This document shows positions 21,822 to 33,153 of a DNA stretch of 64,000 bases, piece by piece (within the stretch, counting starts at the first letter, position 1; each line of letters begins with the position of its first letter). Both the position numbers and the translations under genes were made by a program. Location of the stretch: contig JAYGXS010000003.1 in NCBI GenBank assembly GCA_036362985.1, positions 51,414,513-51,478,512 on the forward strand, written 5' to 3'. The notes below the pieces were generated by a model, which saw only the letters and a program-made list of their open reading frames with translations, did no database searches and had not been told where the DNA came from. Origin of the DNA: Ligula intestinalis (lineage: Eukaryota > Platyhelminthes > Cestoda > Diphyllobothriidea > Diphyllobothriidae).

Positions 21822-23190
21822 CTCAATTTCAACTGGGTTTATTCTTCTCGTTGACTGTCGGCCTTGATTGTTGTCGTCCTACACACATCGTTTGGGAACG
21901 ACCAGATAGAAAATTCTCAATCCACGTAAGAAGTCTGCCTCCGATACCCATCAGTCTCAACTTATGCAGGAGACGTTGGTTTGGAACACTGTTGAAGACC
22001 TTCCGGAAATCAATGTAGGCTGCATGTGTGGTTTCTTTTGCATCAATTGCCCTGGTCCAGCTTTGCATTGTATAAAGCAAGTTTGTTACACATGACCTAC
22101 CCCTACGAAATCAAAATTGCGCATTCGACAAAATATTGTGAGCTTCACAATATATCATCAATTGCTCCTTGATGATCTTCTCCATTACTTTGCAGCATAT
22201 GCAGGTCAGACTCACGGGTCTGTAGTTGTTCACAGATGCACGACTACCACTTTTGTAAAGCGGTGTAATATGCATTATTTCCAGTCGGGAGGAAGTATTC
22301 CAGTATCAAACGATTTCTGGCACATCAGTGAAAGTGGTTTAGCTAGCTCTCTTGCAAGTTCCTTGAGCAATTTGGCAGGAATTTTATCTGGACCCGAAGA
22401 TTTACATTCCTTCAAGATTTTTGTTCTTCGAAAATCGTCTCGTCACGAACAAATATCCTCAATATTTGGCGCTCCCACGACCTCGTCAACAGATGCGACG
22501 AAGAGTGGTTCTATGGTGAAAACCGACTAAAAGAACTCAGTAAAATGTTCTGCTTTGTTTTTACAGTCAGAGATTTCGAGACCATCATCATTTTGCATAA
22601 CAGTAGTCGGGTTCGTGGTGCGTGTGCTTTTCCGTAAATATCTGTATCGAAACTTTGGGCTATTGACAGCTCGATAAATTAAATCACTCCCAAAGGCCCA
22701 TCGTGCTTTGAAGACCATTTTTACCTTGTTCCGCTGGATTTTGCATTGTTCAAAATCTTCGTTGCGGCTTGTGTCGCAAAACTTCTTCCAAAGCTTTCAT
22801 TTTTTATTGATCTCTCTTTTGATATTTATTTTCAGCCATTGAGGTCGGTTAGATACCTTGGGCACTGAAAGTGGACAATTACTGCGCGTTAGATGCAACT
22901 ATTACTTCTTCAATGTATTCTAGTCCTCAGTGACATCCCCGGAGATAAGAAGACCCCAGTCTATTTGTGATGCCTCTAGTCTCATTTGAGAGAAGTCACC
23001 ACACCATATATTCTGCCTTGGTTCGTCTACTGCAGGGGTAAAGAATAAAGACCACTATCCCACGAAAGTACAGCATGATCACTTCGATTTAGTGGAGGTA
23101 GGCAGCATACCTCATCTATACTGTCGGGATGCTTGGTGAAGACTAGGTCTTAACAACTAGCCTGTTGCCCTCCACCTACTCTAGTTAAAC
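21822..23190 (-). mobile_element. CR1-like LINE relic: endonuclease end, linker and partial RT
   Basis: Read on the minus strand from high to low coordinates: an endonuclease C-terminal block with KHPDSIDEVCCLPPLNRSDH (SDH motif) around 23130-23050; the linker KVSNRPQWLKINIKREIN and LWKKFCDTSRNEDF; then MVFKARWAFGSDLIYRAVNS (22718 on) and FTEFF. An RT part in 22080-21829 reads AYIDFRKVFNSVPNQRLLHK. Several stops and shifts break it. The sequence ends abruptly where the PLE 5' end begins near 21830, so the PLE may have inserted into it. The FADD block is missing. Confidence 0.7.
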
Positions 23191-23399
23191 AAGGACGTGT
23201 TGTGTGAGAAGAGCCTCAAGTGTTGTTTTTAGAAGATGGTGATCAAAGGCATTTTTAGAAAAAATCGCCCACAATTCGTTGAAAGAGCTGAGAAAGATGA
23301 GACAGCTAATAATAAAGCTGGAGAAACGGAGAACCAATGGCGAGACAAATCTCAAAATAAGAGAGGGACAAATGGTTAAAGTCAAAAGGACATCTCCCT

Positions 23400-25915
23400 G
23401 GTCAAAGCCGGTAAGAGTGACGGCCTAGCTGTCCCGCCACCGAAACCTAAGACATGCCCTCTTAAAGTGGTCGTTTTAAATGCCAGATCACTGATTCATA
23501 AAATGCCTCTGCTCCAGGCTCTGGTTTTCGTCAACCGCCCAGACATTGTTATGGTAATTGAGACATGGGCATCGGCCTGTGTAGCTGACACTGAACTCTC
23601 TGTTCTAGGCTATGCATGCGTTCGAAACGATCGAAACAATGGCCATGGGGGAGGAAGCTGCATCTATATTAAGCAACCACTTATATTTCTCCCGTTGAAC
23701 TATCCACAATTCACGGCGGTGGAGGAGGGCTGCTGGCTACGAGTTGTTCTAAAAAACAAATACTTCTTACTTGTTGGCTATGTTTATCGCCCACCTAATG
23801 CCAATGTTGATCACGATCTTTGCCTCTCGCAGGCATTTCATGCCGCAGCTGACTTGAACCTTAAGTATTGCTTGATTGCAGGTGATTTTAACCTTCCTGA
23901 CGTGCAATGGTTTCCACCATCCGGTCCTTCAAAGTTCGAGAACTTACTTGAGGGAGTAGATATCGGCATGCGGGATCAGGTAGTCGATTTTCCCACTCGA
24001 GGAGCAAATATATTTGACCTAATTTTTTGTAGGGGATGTGAACCACTTTCAGTGTCATCCTTAGACGCACTTGGGAGTTCAGACCATCTGACAGTTGTTA
24101 GTGAACTAGACCTGGAGGCGGATGAAACATTTTCCCAAAAGTATAGTTTTTATCATGACTTCCGATCAGCAAATAGGGTGGACCTACTGGCACATCTAAA
24201 CGCTCTCGACTGGTCTGAATTTTTCCAATGTTTGGATGTAAATGTCTGTACCAATGCACTGTACAACGTGCTGGATCCACTCATTCTCCACTTTGTCGTT
24301 TGTAAGAAAGTAATACATGTCAAGGATGAAGTGTAATTTCCTCTGTCTTTCCGTCGTAGGCTGCGAAAACTCTCTCGTCGTTTGCCTCGGTAGAACAACA
24401 CTTCTGTTCTGCCCTTGATCATACTGATCTTTGAGCAGGCTAAGAAGCTCTCAAAAGAAAAAAAGATAGCCGATAGGCCCACTACGCTGAGAATCCTTCC
24501 CTAAATGTTGCGAAACTCTTTTCATGTACAGTAAAAGCGCAGAGGAAAAATGAACACCCCATACTTCAAGACGCCTTACGAAACCCCATAGCTGCCGCTG
24601 AGTTGACTGCCGATAGCTTCAATGCGTTTCTATCCAAAACTTTTAGTGAAAGCTCGTTCACTGTACCTCCGGCTATCGGCGTTTGGACGGGTGCCGTACT
24701 CTAAACCATAAGTTTTACCCTCTGGGACGTGACTGTAGCCATTCGTTGTTATCGTCCTTCTGAAACTGGCTTCCTTCAGCGAAGTTAGCAAGCCTCTGAA
24801 CTTCATATCTTCCTTTTTGGATGCTCGCACACAACGAGTAAAAATTTCTAATGTTATCTCCAACCCCACGCAGGTGAGGAGTGGAGTTATACATGGTAGT
24901 GTACTGGGTCCGCTCCTATTTTGCCTGCTTGTCAACGACGTTTCAGATTGTATTCAGTATGGCAGACCCTTCATGTACGCTGATGATTAAAAATTTGCTT
25001 ATCGATATAAACCGGCAGATCGCAACATCATGCTTGAGCTGATAAAAAAGGATCTTCAGGCCTTTGCCCAATGGTGTTGCACATGGCGCCTCAACCTTTC
25101 ATGGTACAAATGTTCCGTTATGGTTGTTAGCGACGATCATCAACCGAAATTAAGCATTGACGGCCACGAACTAAATGTCTCAGGAGTTATCAAGGATTTG
25201 GGCATATCCTACTCTAATTGTCTCAATTTGTCACAACACTGTGCCCTGATAGTCTCGAAAGCACGCCGAACCACCGGATTTATCCTTAGAAATTTTAAGA
25301 CCATCAAGGTTAGAACGAGCCTTTATAATATGTACGTGAGACCTGGACTTTAATACTGCTCGCCCCTATTCAGTCTTCTGCGTACAAGCGAACGGAAGAA
25401 AATAGAATCGATGCAGCACTTCTTCACTAGAAGAGTTTTTACTACAGAACACCGTAACTTAGCCTGCCAATACAGGTGCGAACTTATAAAGCTGGATACC
25501 TGTGGCTTCGTCGATTGCAGAAGGGTCTATTTTTACTGTTAACACTTTTGAATGGTCAAACCTTTAATCCTCTCAGTACAATAAGGCAGCTTGAGCACTC
25601 TCGACGCGCCAGTCATCGGGACGTATTTTTATTTCTTCATATAGCACGCACAGTTAAGTACCGGCAATTCTTTTCAGTAAACGCCATATCAATCTGCAAT
25701 AAGCTGCCCAAAAGTATTAGAACGCAGCAAGGCTACCCTATGTTTAAGAGAGCTATAACTAGTTTTCTACATTCAGGACAACTTTCACGAATTTTGGTTG
25801 CTGACTCGGTGGAATCTCTCTTTCACTCTGATGGCGTTCGTGGACTTTGAACCCCGCCAGGCTTCAGGCTGAAAATAATGCTGCTGAAGCAGTAGCCGTC
25901 AGTCTGCTTACCTTT
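23400..25915 (+). mobile_element. CR1-like LINE relic with internal RT deletion
   Basis: Starts with an intact endonuclease frame (23467-24336), followed by broken RT sequence. Around 24900-24990 the plus strand reads HGSVLGPLLFCLLVND and FMYADD followed by TAA. The C-terminal frames are 25030-25353 (KDLGISYSN motif) and 25476-25850 (YLWLRRLQKGL ... NKLPKSIR). Motif A and the fingers between about 24730 and 24800 are missing, so an internal deletion is present. It belongs to a family related to, but distinct from, the nested element at 13293. Confidence 0.75.
23467..24336 (+). CDS. LINE endonuclease domain (EEP family), open frame
   Basis: 289 codons without a stop. The apurinic-endonuclease-like domain is nearly complete: VVLNARSLIHKMPLL at the start (N of the first strand), VMVIETWAS (catalytic Glu), GGGSCIYIK, VGYVYRPPN, IAGDFNLPDVQWF (Asp and Asn), DLIFCRG and SSDHLTVV (Ser-Asp-His). 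This enzyme nicks target DNA for target-primed reverse transcription. The frame stops at 24334-24336, and the RT beyond is broken, so the copy is not autonomous. The start is the first Met in the frame; the real protein probably began upstream. Confidence 0.72.
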   Translation: MVVLNARSLIHKMPLLQALVFVNRPDIVMVIETWASACVADTELSVLGYACVRNDRNNGHGGGSCIYIKQPLIFLPLNYPQFTAVEEGCWLRVVLKNKYFLLVGYVYRPPNANVDHDLCLSQAFHAAADLNLKYCLIAGDFNLPDVQWFPPSGPSKFENLLEGVDIGMRDQVVDFPTRGANIFDLIFCRGCEPLSVSSLDALGSSDHLTVVSELDLEADETFSQKYSFYHDFRSANRVDLLAHLNALDWSEFFQCLDVNVCTNALYNVLDPLILHFVVCKKVIHVKDEV

Positions 25916-26234
25916 TAGCCGATAGCCATTGAAGGAAGACTGAGAACACTGTGTTCTTGTGCCAACCCTCTCCGCCTCAAACAACTGTACATACATTCCG
26001 TTTGTATCATACCTTTGGAGTCAGGTTTTTTTACTTTAAACAAACTCCCTATCTCGCCCAGTATTGATAAAACACAAAACCTGAAGCAAAACCAATACTG
26101 GCTGCAACATAGGAAGTTTGTTTTAGTTTTTTTCTGGTCTTCGAGGTTTTGGAATGCGCCCAAGAGGTGCATTACCAACTCTTTACAATCGCCTGTAAAC
26201 TGGCGTAATAAGCATATTCTATCATATTAAATCG

Positions 26235-28000
26235 TTTCAACTTATGCTGGGCGCATTGAAGTCACCCGTGAGTCGACTTCCTATCTCCTTTATGCACAGC
26301 AGTAAACACGCATCTGTATCAGTGTCTGGCCGCGATGGTCGGTAGACGTTCACATCTTCCAGGGGCTGCGACTCCCGTGCCTTAATTGTCAGCCGAATAA
26401 CCTCCATACCATGGGTAATCTTTTCAGGCCTCTTGCACACACTTAATTTGCTCTTTGCATCTATAGCAACTCCTCCACCCTGGCATTTCGCTCAGTCTCG
26501 TCTAAATATTTGGTATCCGCAAAGGGCTTCTACTGAATCACTGATGCTCTGTGACAGCCAGGTTTCTGTTATTGCTCTAACATCAGGGAAACCATCGGCT
26601 ACCTGCATTCGAAGTTCATCAAACTACGAGAATAAACTCTGGACGTTAGTATACAGAAATTTTAGCCAGTGAGACTCCGCAGTGTCCAATTCGTTTGAGC
26701 GCGAGTTTGCCAGTACTACTGGACCGCAGCCGTTATCAGGATTGACTTCTTCCACAGCACTTTAGTAGTTTTCTGCATTATTTGGTCCCTGAAGATAGCC
26801 AGATTGCTCTCTCCAGCTCTCCCTCCCGTAGTTCCGCCAGCAATTATCGGCGTTTCACACGTTCTGCTGGAGAGTAGTCCAGCTGAAAGAAACACAGTCT
26901 TATGTGAGTGGTGGAGAGCTGACTTCCAGGACAGAACCCAGTTCACCTGTTTTTTTTATCCAAGACTATCTTGATCGTTCGATGTTGGGCAGTTTCCGGA
27001 TGTTCATTAACCTGTTTGCCTATCCTGAAAGCTCAACAAAATCCTACTGCCTCTCGCTGTCTAAGACTGTCTTTTAGCAGGTCCCGAAAGTTTTTGACGT
27101 CTGCATCCGTCCTTTCCTTCGAAGTAGTTCCGTTTGACTCAGGTAATCCTTGAACAACTATGCAGTTTTGGCGGTCCAGGGAAACCTTTGATATATTTCC
27201 AGCCCTACTGCCATCGGTAGACCCCGAGGTATTGATAGGAATGGCTTGTGGCTTTGTGTTCTCCTTACCATCACAAGAGATAGGATTTTTTGGAAGCTAG
27301 GATGGCACTGTTCACAGCTGGCTTCGTGCCGCCCTCCTTCCGCACTTGTGTTTTTTTCAGTTATTTGTACGCAGCCTACCTTGTTTTTGCTGGTTGTCTG
27401 TGCCCGAACCAACTTCATTAGAAAGTGAAGTTTTATAATCTCCTTCTCCGATTTGAGCGTGTTCTTTGGTGGGTGTGTTGTATCGACAGGATTTGAGTTG
27501 AAAGCTACCAATTTCGCGGCCCGGGTTGGTGGTGTCTGTTCACTTTCCTCAGTAGATGCTTCGCCCCGGGATTCTGCAATTACTCTGCTCTACTGGCTAC
27601 TCTCAAATTCAGGTATGGTTACGGTGTCTTCTTTAAGGAGGAAGCGAAGAGATTTATTCAATTCTTCCATCGCCATTTTCAGATTACGGAGCTCCTTATC
27701 GTGTTCTGCTAATTCGTGCAGAAGCGTAAGACATGATGTGCAAGCCTCATCTTTATAAGTTGCACCCCTTAAACTTCTGAGACTTTTCGTCCGTTCGATG
27801 GGAGGACTTTTGAATAAACTTCGAGACCGCTCTTTTGTAGTTGAAAGTCGAATTTGATCCTCACTGCTGTATGCTTCTATAGCTCCATCGGCTAGCCGTT
27901 CGACTTCAACCCGAGGCGTCCGCATTTCGATTCCTGGCCCCGCTGACAGTTTTGTAGAATTATCGAGGGTAATATTTACCACTTCTTTTTTTTAAAAAAA
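26235..28000 (-). mobile_element. CR1-like LINE 5' part: ORF1 and the start of ORF2
   Basis: On the minus strand, 27982-27590 encodes an ORF1 segment with CTSCLTLLHELAEHDKEL followed by a coiled-coil-like stretch (LKMAMEELNKSL). Further on, about 27160-26950 reads NCIVVQGLPESNGTTSKE ... AFRIGK ... RTIKIVL, the ORF1 nucleic-acid-binding block of Pido/CR1-type elements, and then DYSPAERVKRR. The ORF2 endonuclease begins near 26690 (FLYTNVQSLF), with VRAITETWLS, CQGGGVAI and LTGDFNAPS at 26270-26240. Stops interrupt both frames, and everything after the DFN motif is missing. Confidence 0.65.
27590..27982 (-). pseudogene. LINE ORF1 fragment with Cys pair and coiled coil
   Basis: 130-codon frame: Ser/Arg-rich N-terminal half, then CTSC and a heptad-like segment LHELAEHDKELRNLKMAM. 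ORF1 proteins of CR1-like elements bind RNA and multimerise through such coiled coils. The frame ends at a stop before the nucleic-acid-binding block, which continues in other frames at 27511-26950. I infer one ancestral ORF1, now broken. Confidence 0.5.
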
Positions 28001-29316
28001 ACGACTGAATTCAAAATTTTATGTCTGCCTTTGCGACTGTGACCTAGCTTGTTGACTGATATTCAAAATAACGAAAATCTTCTGACGGTGTGTAAAGTAT
28101 TGCAAATATTTCTAGCAGACTGAGTAACCAATACGCCTAATTACTTAGAAGCACTTTCAAATATGCATAAACAATATGCAGGATATTCAGGAACGACTCA
28201 GCCGTTTGTAGATCTTCGAGGTCCTGAATAACTTCTAATCTTGTCACTGATGGTTTTTTTCAGGCTGTTTTCACTCGCTTCGGTTGTAGACTGCGACTTC
28301 AGTTCAATGATGTTAAAAATAAATTCCAATTTGATTCCGTCTTCTGATGAAGTACAACACAATAACAAATTCCACGAGTTGCACATAAAATTGAAGCGAT
28401 CGTATCCAAAACAGTACTGGCAAACAGTACTGGTGTAACAATATGTCGGGGTGCGTCCAAATCAAAAGGTGGCACCTCGGTACACGCAAATTAGTCCGAT
28501 AAGTATGTAGCGGCCTTAAGCAGCTCGTTGTTTTATTCAATCAAATATGATACAGTGTATGGTCCTTGAAGGTCAGGACATCGCGCAACCAGAGCGTCAC
28601 AAAGGCCGGCTAAAGTTACGGACATGTGTTCACCTTCTCTTTGTTGAGAATGGTTACCCTTCACTCTATTTATTTAAAGCCACGACTATCAACTTTCAAG
28701 GCTGACTTTCAAATGACCTTACAAGAGTTATTGCTTTGTCACTGCCACTCTCGGACACGGTGACCTCACTGCCGGACTGAGATTCGTATCCCGGCTCGCT
28801 CACAAATGAATTTAACTCGTCCGAGAGTCAATTTACTCTTACCAATACCCCACTCCTTCTGCATATTGTTTAATTACTCGTAACACTCTGGTCTCCCGGG
28901 TCTTATCTACTTAATTTCTAGTTTGTAACTGTTGGGATACTTGGATCTTAGATGACCAGGCCACGTCACTACTTCTTCTATGAGAGCTTAGTCTCATATG
29001 ACTTATCAGTTAATTTTTTTCTTGATAATCTTTTGCACATGGAATGAAGTTCCGAATGGATGTTTTCCTATTAACGTAAACAAAGCACCTTTTATTAGAA
29101 TTTCTTGGTAGTTCTTTGATTAGTTCGGTCAAAATAATCTTTCATTACTAAGAAAATTTGGACACGGGTTTTGTGGTTTCTGAAGCTCACAGGAACGTTT
29201 AAATTTTTGATACATGGCTTATATTCTCCGCAGTCTCCTTTCCTTTTTGTGACTTATAATTTTCGATGACATCTACTGAAGACGGGAGTGGTACGATTAA
29301 CTTTAAACCGATCGGT
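28001..29316. other. Stretch without recognised genes
   Basis: Possible 5' untranslated part of the minus-strand LINE at its left end. I found no conserved domain. CTTCTGATGAAG at 28340-28351 matches the first hammerhead core, but no hairpin or second core follows. Confidence 0.35.
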
Positions 29317-29323
29317 TTAAAGT
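29300..29323. repeat. Perfect 24-bp palindrome
   Basis: ACTTTAAACCGA followed directly by its exact reverse complement TCGGTTTAAAGT. It overlaps the stop codon of the minus-strand frame at 29317-29703, so an RNA from that gene would carry a hairpin-forming or dimer-forming 3' end there. It could also be a protein-binding site or the remains of a terminal repeat. Confidence 0.9.
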
Positions 29324-29703
29324 GTACGGCCGTCTGCAGGTAGCTCCGGGTGATATTGTCGGAGTATTTTTAGGAGTTTTGAAAGGTGGATAGTCTTCGG
29401 GTCACATTCTGCGGCCCATAACTTCAGTTCTTCAAGGAGACTTGGCTTCTCGCAGGGCGGTTGCATACTTGGACCGTCTGAGGGAACTTCAAATGTTGGA
29501 AGGCTCCAACTACTTAATTCTCCTGTACTGCTGTCCGATTGTCCATACGTTGATGTGTTTCACGATTCGCTTGACGACCAATTTTCATCCGAAGAAGACG
29601 TAGTCGACGAACGTTCGTCATCCTCCTCAACTTTCCTCAGCAACGCATTATAATCGCGTTGTGCTCGTCTCCAGACGGTATTTCTCGGTGTAGGTTTCGA
29701 CAT
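29317..29703 (-). pseudogene. Small protein with transposon-associated LLKxLR...LPxDxRTL domain, one in-frame stop
   Basis: The minus-strand frame from ATG at 29703 reads MSKPTPRNTVWRRAQRDYN, an acidic/Ser-rich stretch (EEDDERSSTTSSSDE), a TGA at 29562-29560, more Ser-rich sequence, and then LLEELKLWAAECDP ... LSKLLKILRQYHPELP and ADGRTL before TAA at 29319-29317. The last block resembles a domain common at the N-terminus of proteins encoded by invertebrate DNA transposons (W...I...LL..LR......LP.D.RTLL.T). I cannot name the family precisely. A 68-nt intron (29772-29705: GTAAGTG ... TTTTTTTGTAG) lies just upstream of the ATG. The reading frame is otherwise open, so the TGA is recent or is read through. 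Confidence 0.5.
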
Positions 29704-29704
29704 A

Positions 29705-29772
29705 CTACAAAAAAAGGCTGATTATTAGAATTTACGCCACAAATAAAACCACCGCATTCAGAGCACACTTAC
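29705..29772 (-). other. Likely 5' UTR intron of the minus-strand gene
   Basis: On the minus strand it starts GTAAGTGTG and ends TTTTTTTGTAG, two bases before the ATG at 29703. Both ends match flatworm splice consensus well, which argues that the locus was a transcribed, spliced gene rather than a chance frame. Confidence 0.5.
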
Positions 29773-32242
29773 GCGTTCAATAGTGCACGTGCGATATGAT
29801 AGAATGGCTTTCAAAGTTGCCGCCATCGACAAAAATTCCAGTAGCCAATCAGATTGCACGCTTCACATTCACGAACACTGACCTATCATTGCGCATTAGT
29901 TTTAGCCAATCACATGTGAGATATTGTGTGTGTAAAAGCTATCAGGTCTACAGGTCTACAAATTGCTATTAGGGGAGTAACAGATACCTAGCATTTCGAA
30001 ACCACGTGTCAATGATTATCTGTAAAGTGAGGCGTTCTTCAAGTATCAGTCGAAGAGATTTGTACTCAAATGGGATTTGTGCTCATAAGCAGTGCTTCTT
30101 TCACTAATCGATATCTGGATAATTAAAATCTCCACGTACTAATATGTGTTCGCAACAATAATTTTGCTTCACGACATTGAGGAGTGCATCGTATACTCCA
30201 TCCTTTGTCTTAGGATTATGTATAGTAGAAAGATATGGTGGTCCGATTTAGTCCCGCTCAGTTTATTTGAGGGAAATTCAGACCTATAAACTACTTGTTC
30301 TTATAAGCGTCGTAATTATGTAAAATTCGGGAAACCATATCATAAAAATAATTAAGGGAGAGTATCAAATGTGCAAATTTTAACCAAATATCTCTAGTAT
30401 TCGCGGCAAAGGCATGTTCGGGTAACTGAATGCATCGCTCTAAGTTATCTTTTTCTGTTATCCATGTTGTATCTGCCAACATTGATCTCACATATTTTAT
30501 GCATTCCCCTTTTTGCATTAGGCTGCATTGTCATTCGGAGTCTATGAAACATTTTGCAGAGGTTCCGAGCGATTATGAGTCTATGAATGCTTACTTATCC
30601 TTTTTTCTCCGTATCAACACACTTTCTGTCTCCTTTTACTGAGCTAAAATGCGCATGTAATAGACAGTGGTCAGTTTAGTTACCGCGAGTTCCTTTAGGC
30701 GTGTTCACCCGTGTGCTAGGTATTTTCTTGTGCTAACGGGATAAAATGATAAAATAATTAGCATAATAAATTAAAAGAGTTGTGGGCTACTTAGATTAGT
30801 AATGTTTGAATCGTGTGTTATGCGTTTTTGTTTGCTCGCATTAATGCGAGAATTCCCGATTGTCATTAAGTATAGTTAATTATCATTGATGGTAATGTCA
30901 AATAATTGCTATTTTGCAGCAATTTCGATTAATGTTTACGTCTTTTGTTTGGATAAGTTTTTGACTTAGTATTAGCTGCTTTTATATAGAAGATCAGTTT
31001 TCGTCCACAGCCTCTAATACCTACTCCATAATTAATATTTTCTTGACCCTCTTGGTAGCTTTTGTTCGGTGTGCCTCGTTTTATTTTTTTTCCATCGCAT
31101 GGTCAGCTACAGCTCTTATGCTGTTTTGTTTTAAGATTATCTAGAATGGTTCATTCACATTTTTGTAAATAAAGACGCTTTTTATATGTACTATAATATT
31201 ATATGTATAGAATTACTTGCCCCCCTTTTCATTAATTTTTTATTCTGATATTTTTGGTTGAACGATAAGACTGTTTGCTGAACGGATAGTTGCGAGCATC
31301 TTTTTTATGAATAAACGATGCCAATTTGATTCGCCGAGGTGGTTCTCGCACGTCGCCTGATCTTCCTTATTTAGGGCATCGGCCATCCGATTCAATATCA
31401 CTTAATGTCATTTAGGTGACCGGATACAGCAATGGCACTAACGCATTGGCGAAGTGTTCTTGAGTTCATTTCGTATAGTGTTCTTTTGGTTGCCTCAGTT
31501 TTTCGTGGTCCACGCAATTCCTCGGCGAGTTCCTTTTGGGAGACTAGATCATATATAACTATATGGACTGGCAGTAAAGTATTGCTTTGATTGCTAAAGA
31601 CGAGAAGACAATGGAATTGGGCACGCGAGCGCATTTCTTTCTTTGATCGACATAAAACGTCTTTACTCATGCTAGAAACCGAAGCAACCAGTACCAATGA
31701 TTTTGTGGTTGGTTTTTATTTGTATGGTGACACATATAGCGGTATCCACTTCGTCACATCGTGTTTTACAGTTTCAACTAGATAACTCTAATTTATTTGC
31801 TGCAAGTGAGTGGGAGAACACTCATTTAACTGAGCTGTCTTAATCGAGAAAAATGGATATTTTCTGTCAATCCCGTCACTTGAACACCTCTGGGTATGAC
31901 CGAGGATTCTCTCAAACTAAGGAATTTAATGAACACAATTTGCTGTTGCTTACTTACTCAATTCGGGCCGCAGTGCGATACCGGTTTTGGGTATTCAAAA
32001 TAGCAGTTATGTTGAGACGCTCTGAATGTATGGTATTTGTAGGTCTGATATAAGGCCGTGGGAAGCAGGCAGATACAAACTAGACCATGATCGGATAAGT
32101 TGGCCTTGCAAATTTTGATATTACATGTCGCTCGTGTTTTCCGTTTTGAAAATTTTCACTCACTAGGATATTGTCACTCTTGCTGGCCATGCAGTAATAA
32201 TCGGAATGCCATTTCATAACATGATTTTAGTGATGCTTGGAA
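29773..32242. other. AT-rich stretch without recognised genes
   Basis: CCAAT boxes (AGCCAATCAGA near 29848 and AGCCAATCACA near 29906) lie upstream of the minus-strand gene and could belong to its promoter. At 30258-30300 the plus strand shows TCAGTTTATTTGAGGGAAAT, the same start as the 3' ends of the CR1-like family seen at 11276 and 47165, so a short LINE 3' remnant may be present. I cannot support the remaining frames (for example 31398-31697 minus). Confidence 0.35.
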
Positions 32243-33153
32243 CAGTTAAGAGAAACCCAACGGCTAGCATAGAGTCAGCAAGCAGCCGCGTCCACAATAG
32301 GCTATCGATCGGCCTACGTGCGATCTAACGTATCGTGCTAGACAATCAATAAAGAACTTGAATTTCTAGCTACGTTCACTCACTGAGTCAACAGCCAATT
32401 AAACCGGCAACTACGTCAAAAGAGGATCTGATTGGCCCACTGTTGTCCTAAATACGTTATACCTCATACACTTAAATACTTCTGCTGTTGAACACTTCTT
32501 GTCGTGTTCTTCCTTTGGTGACTCACACAAGGCGTAATTGGGCGGTTATATCTTGGCCTTGGGCTTCCGTTACAACAGGAACTACTGTTTCGTGAAGCTC
32601 AGTTGGTTTTATTCAATCAACTTCACTAGACTTTTGCCTTTGGTACACTTTGAACGAACTTTGAGAGAAAAAGATAATTGATCTATTGAAAAGTCACAAT
32701 TTCATTTTGACTAATCCAGTCACAGGGGACGCGTGCTAGATCCCGACAAGAAAATCTGTTAATTATCGCTTACAATTGTGAGTGAACACACTGTTAGGAT
32801 GGCCTAACGGAGAGCCTTAGCAAGCAGTATCTTGCAAGCCATAGCCGCACTCCAAGCAGGCTATCGACCAGCCTACACGGGCGAACGTACCAAGCCGTCA
32901 ATCAATCAATAATTCAGAATTCAAACTAAAGTCATCCACTGAGCCAACAGCCAATGGGACCGGCCACTATTTCAGAAGAGCATCTGATTGGCTCAAGGGA
33001 CATCGTTTACATGCGTTTGTTTCCTAAAATACTTTGTACCGCTCACAAAAAAATACTTCTGCCGTTGCACACTTCTTGTCGTGTTCTTCCTTTGGGGACT
33101 CACACAAGGCGTTATTGGGCGGTGATCTCTCGGCCTGGGCTCCGTTACAACAT
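32243..33153. repeat. Pair of LTR-like direct repeats around a short spacer
   Basis: Copy 1 (about 32243-32573) and copy 2 (about 32792-33153) align along their length. Shared blocks include AGCAAGCAG, GGCTATCGA, CAACAGCCAAT, ATCTGATTGG and CTTCTTGTCGTGTTCTTCCT, then GACTCACACAAGGCGT and CCGTTACAACA. Copy 2 starts TGTTAG and ends ACAACA, typical LTR borders. CCAAT elements and AATAAA (32348-32353 in copy 1) lie inside. The 215-bp spacer has no coding potential. This could be a TRIM-like element or two neighbouring solo LTRs. The copies differ at perhaps a quarter of positions by eye, so they are old. Confidence 0.55.

Larger units (their letters stand above)
19366..21830 (-). mobile_element. 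Penelope-like element (GIY-YIG type), nearly complete
   Basis: On the minus strand the protein runs from about 21765 to 20031. It has the PLE N-terminal block (ISKPDKGHGVVILNRKDY), the Penelope RT with FLDIESLFTNVPL and GVAMGSPLGPTFAD, and a C-terminal GIY-YIG endonuclease. The non-coding 3' part contains an 84-bp inverted repeat with two copies of the hammerhead-like motif. The 5' boundary at about 21830 abuts a CR1-like relic. The defects are few: one base missing in an A run near 21455, one in-frame TAA at 20865-20867, and a changed catalytic residue. Confidence 0.85.

Noticed and set aside
28340..28351. CTTCTGATGAAG, which contains a CTGATGA core
   Set aside because: No hairpin and no GAA plus cleavage triplet follow; a 7-nt match is expected by chance.
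31398..31697. 99-codon minus-strand frame
   Set aside because: Matches no family I know and lacks supporting splice sites or a start context.
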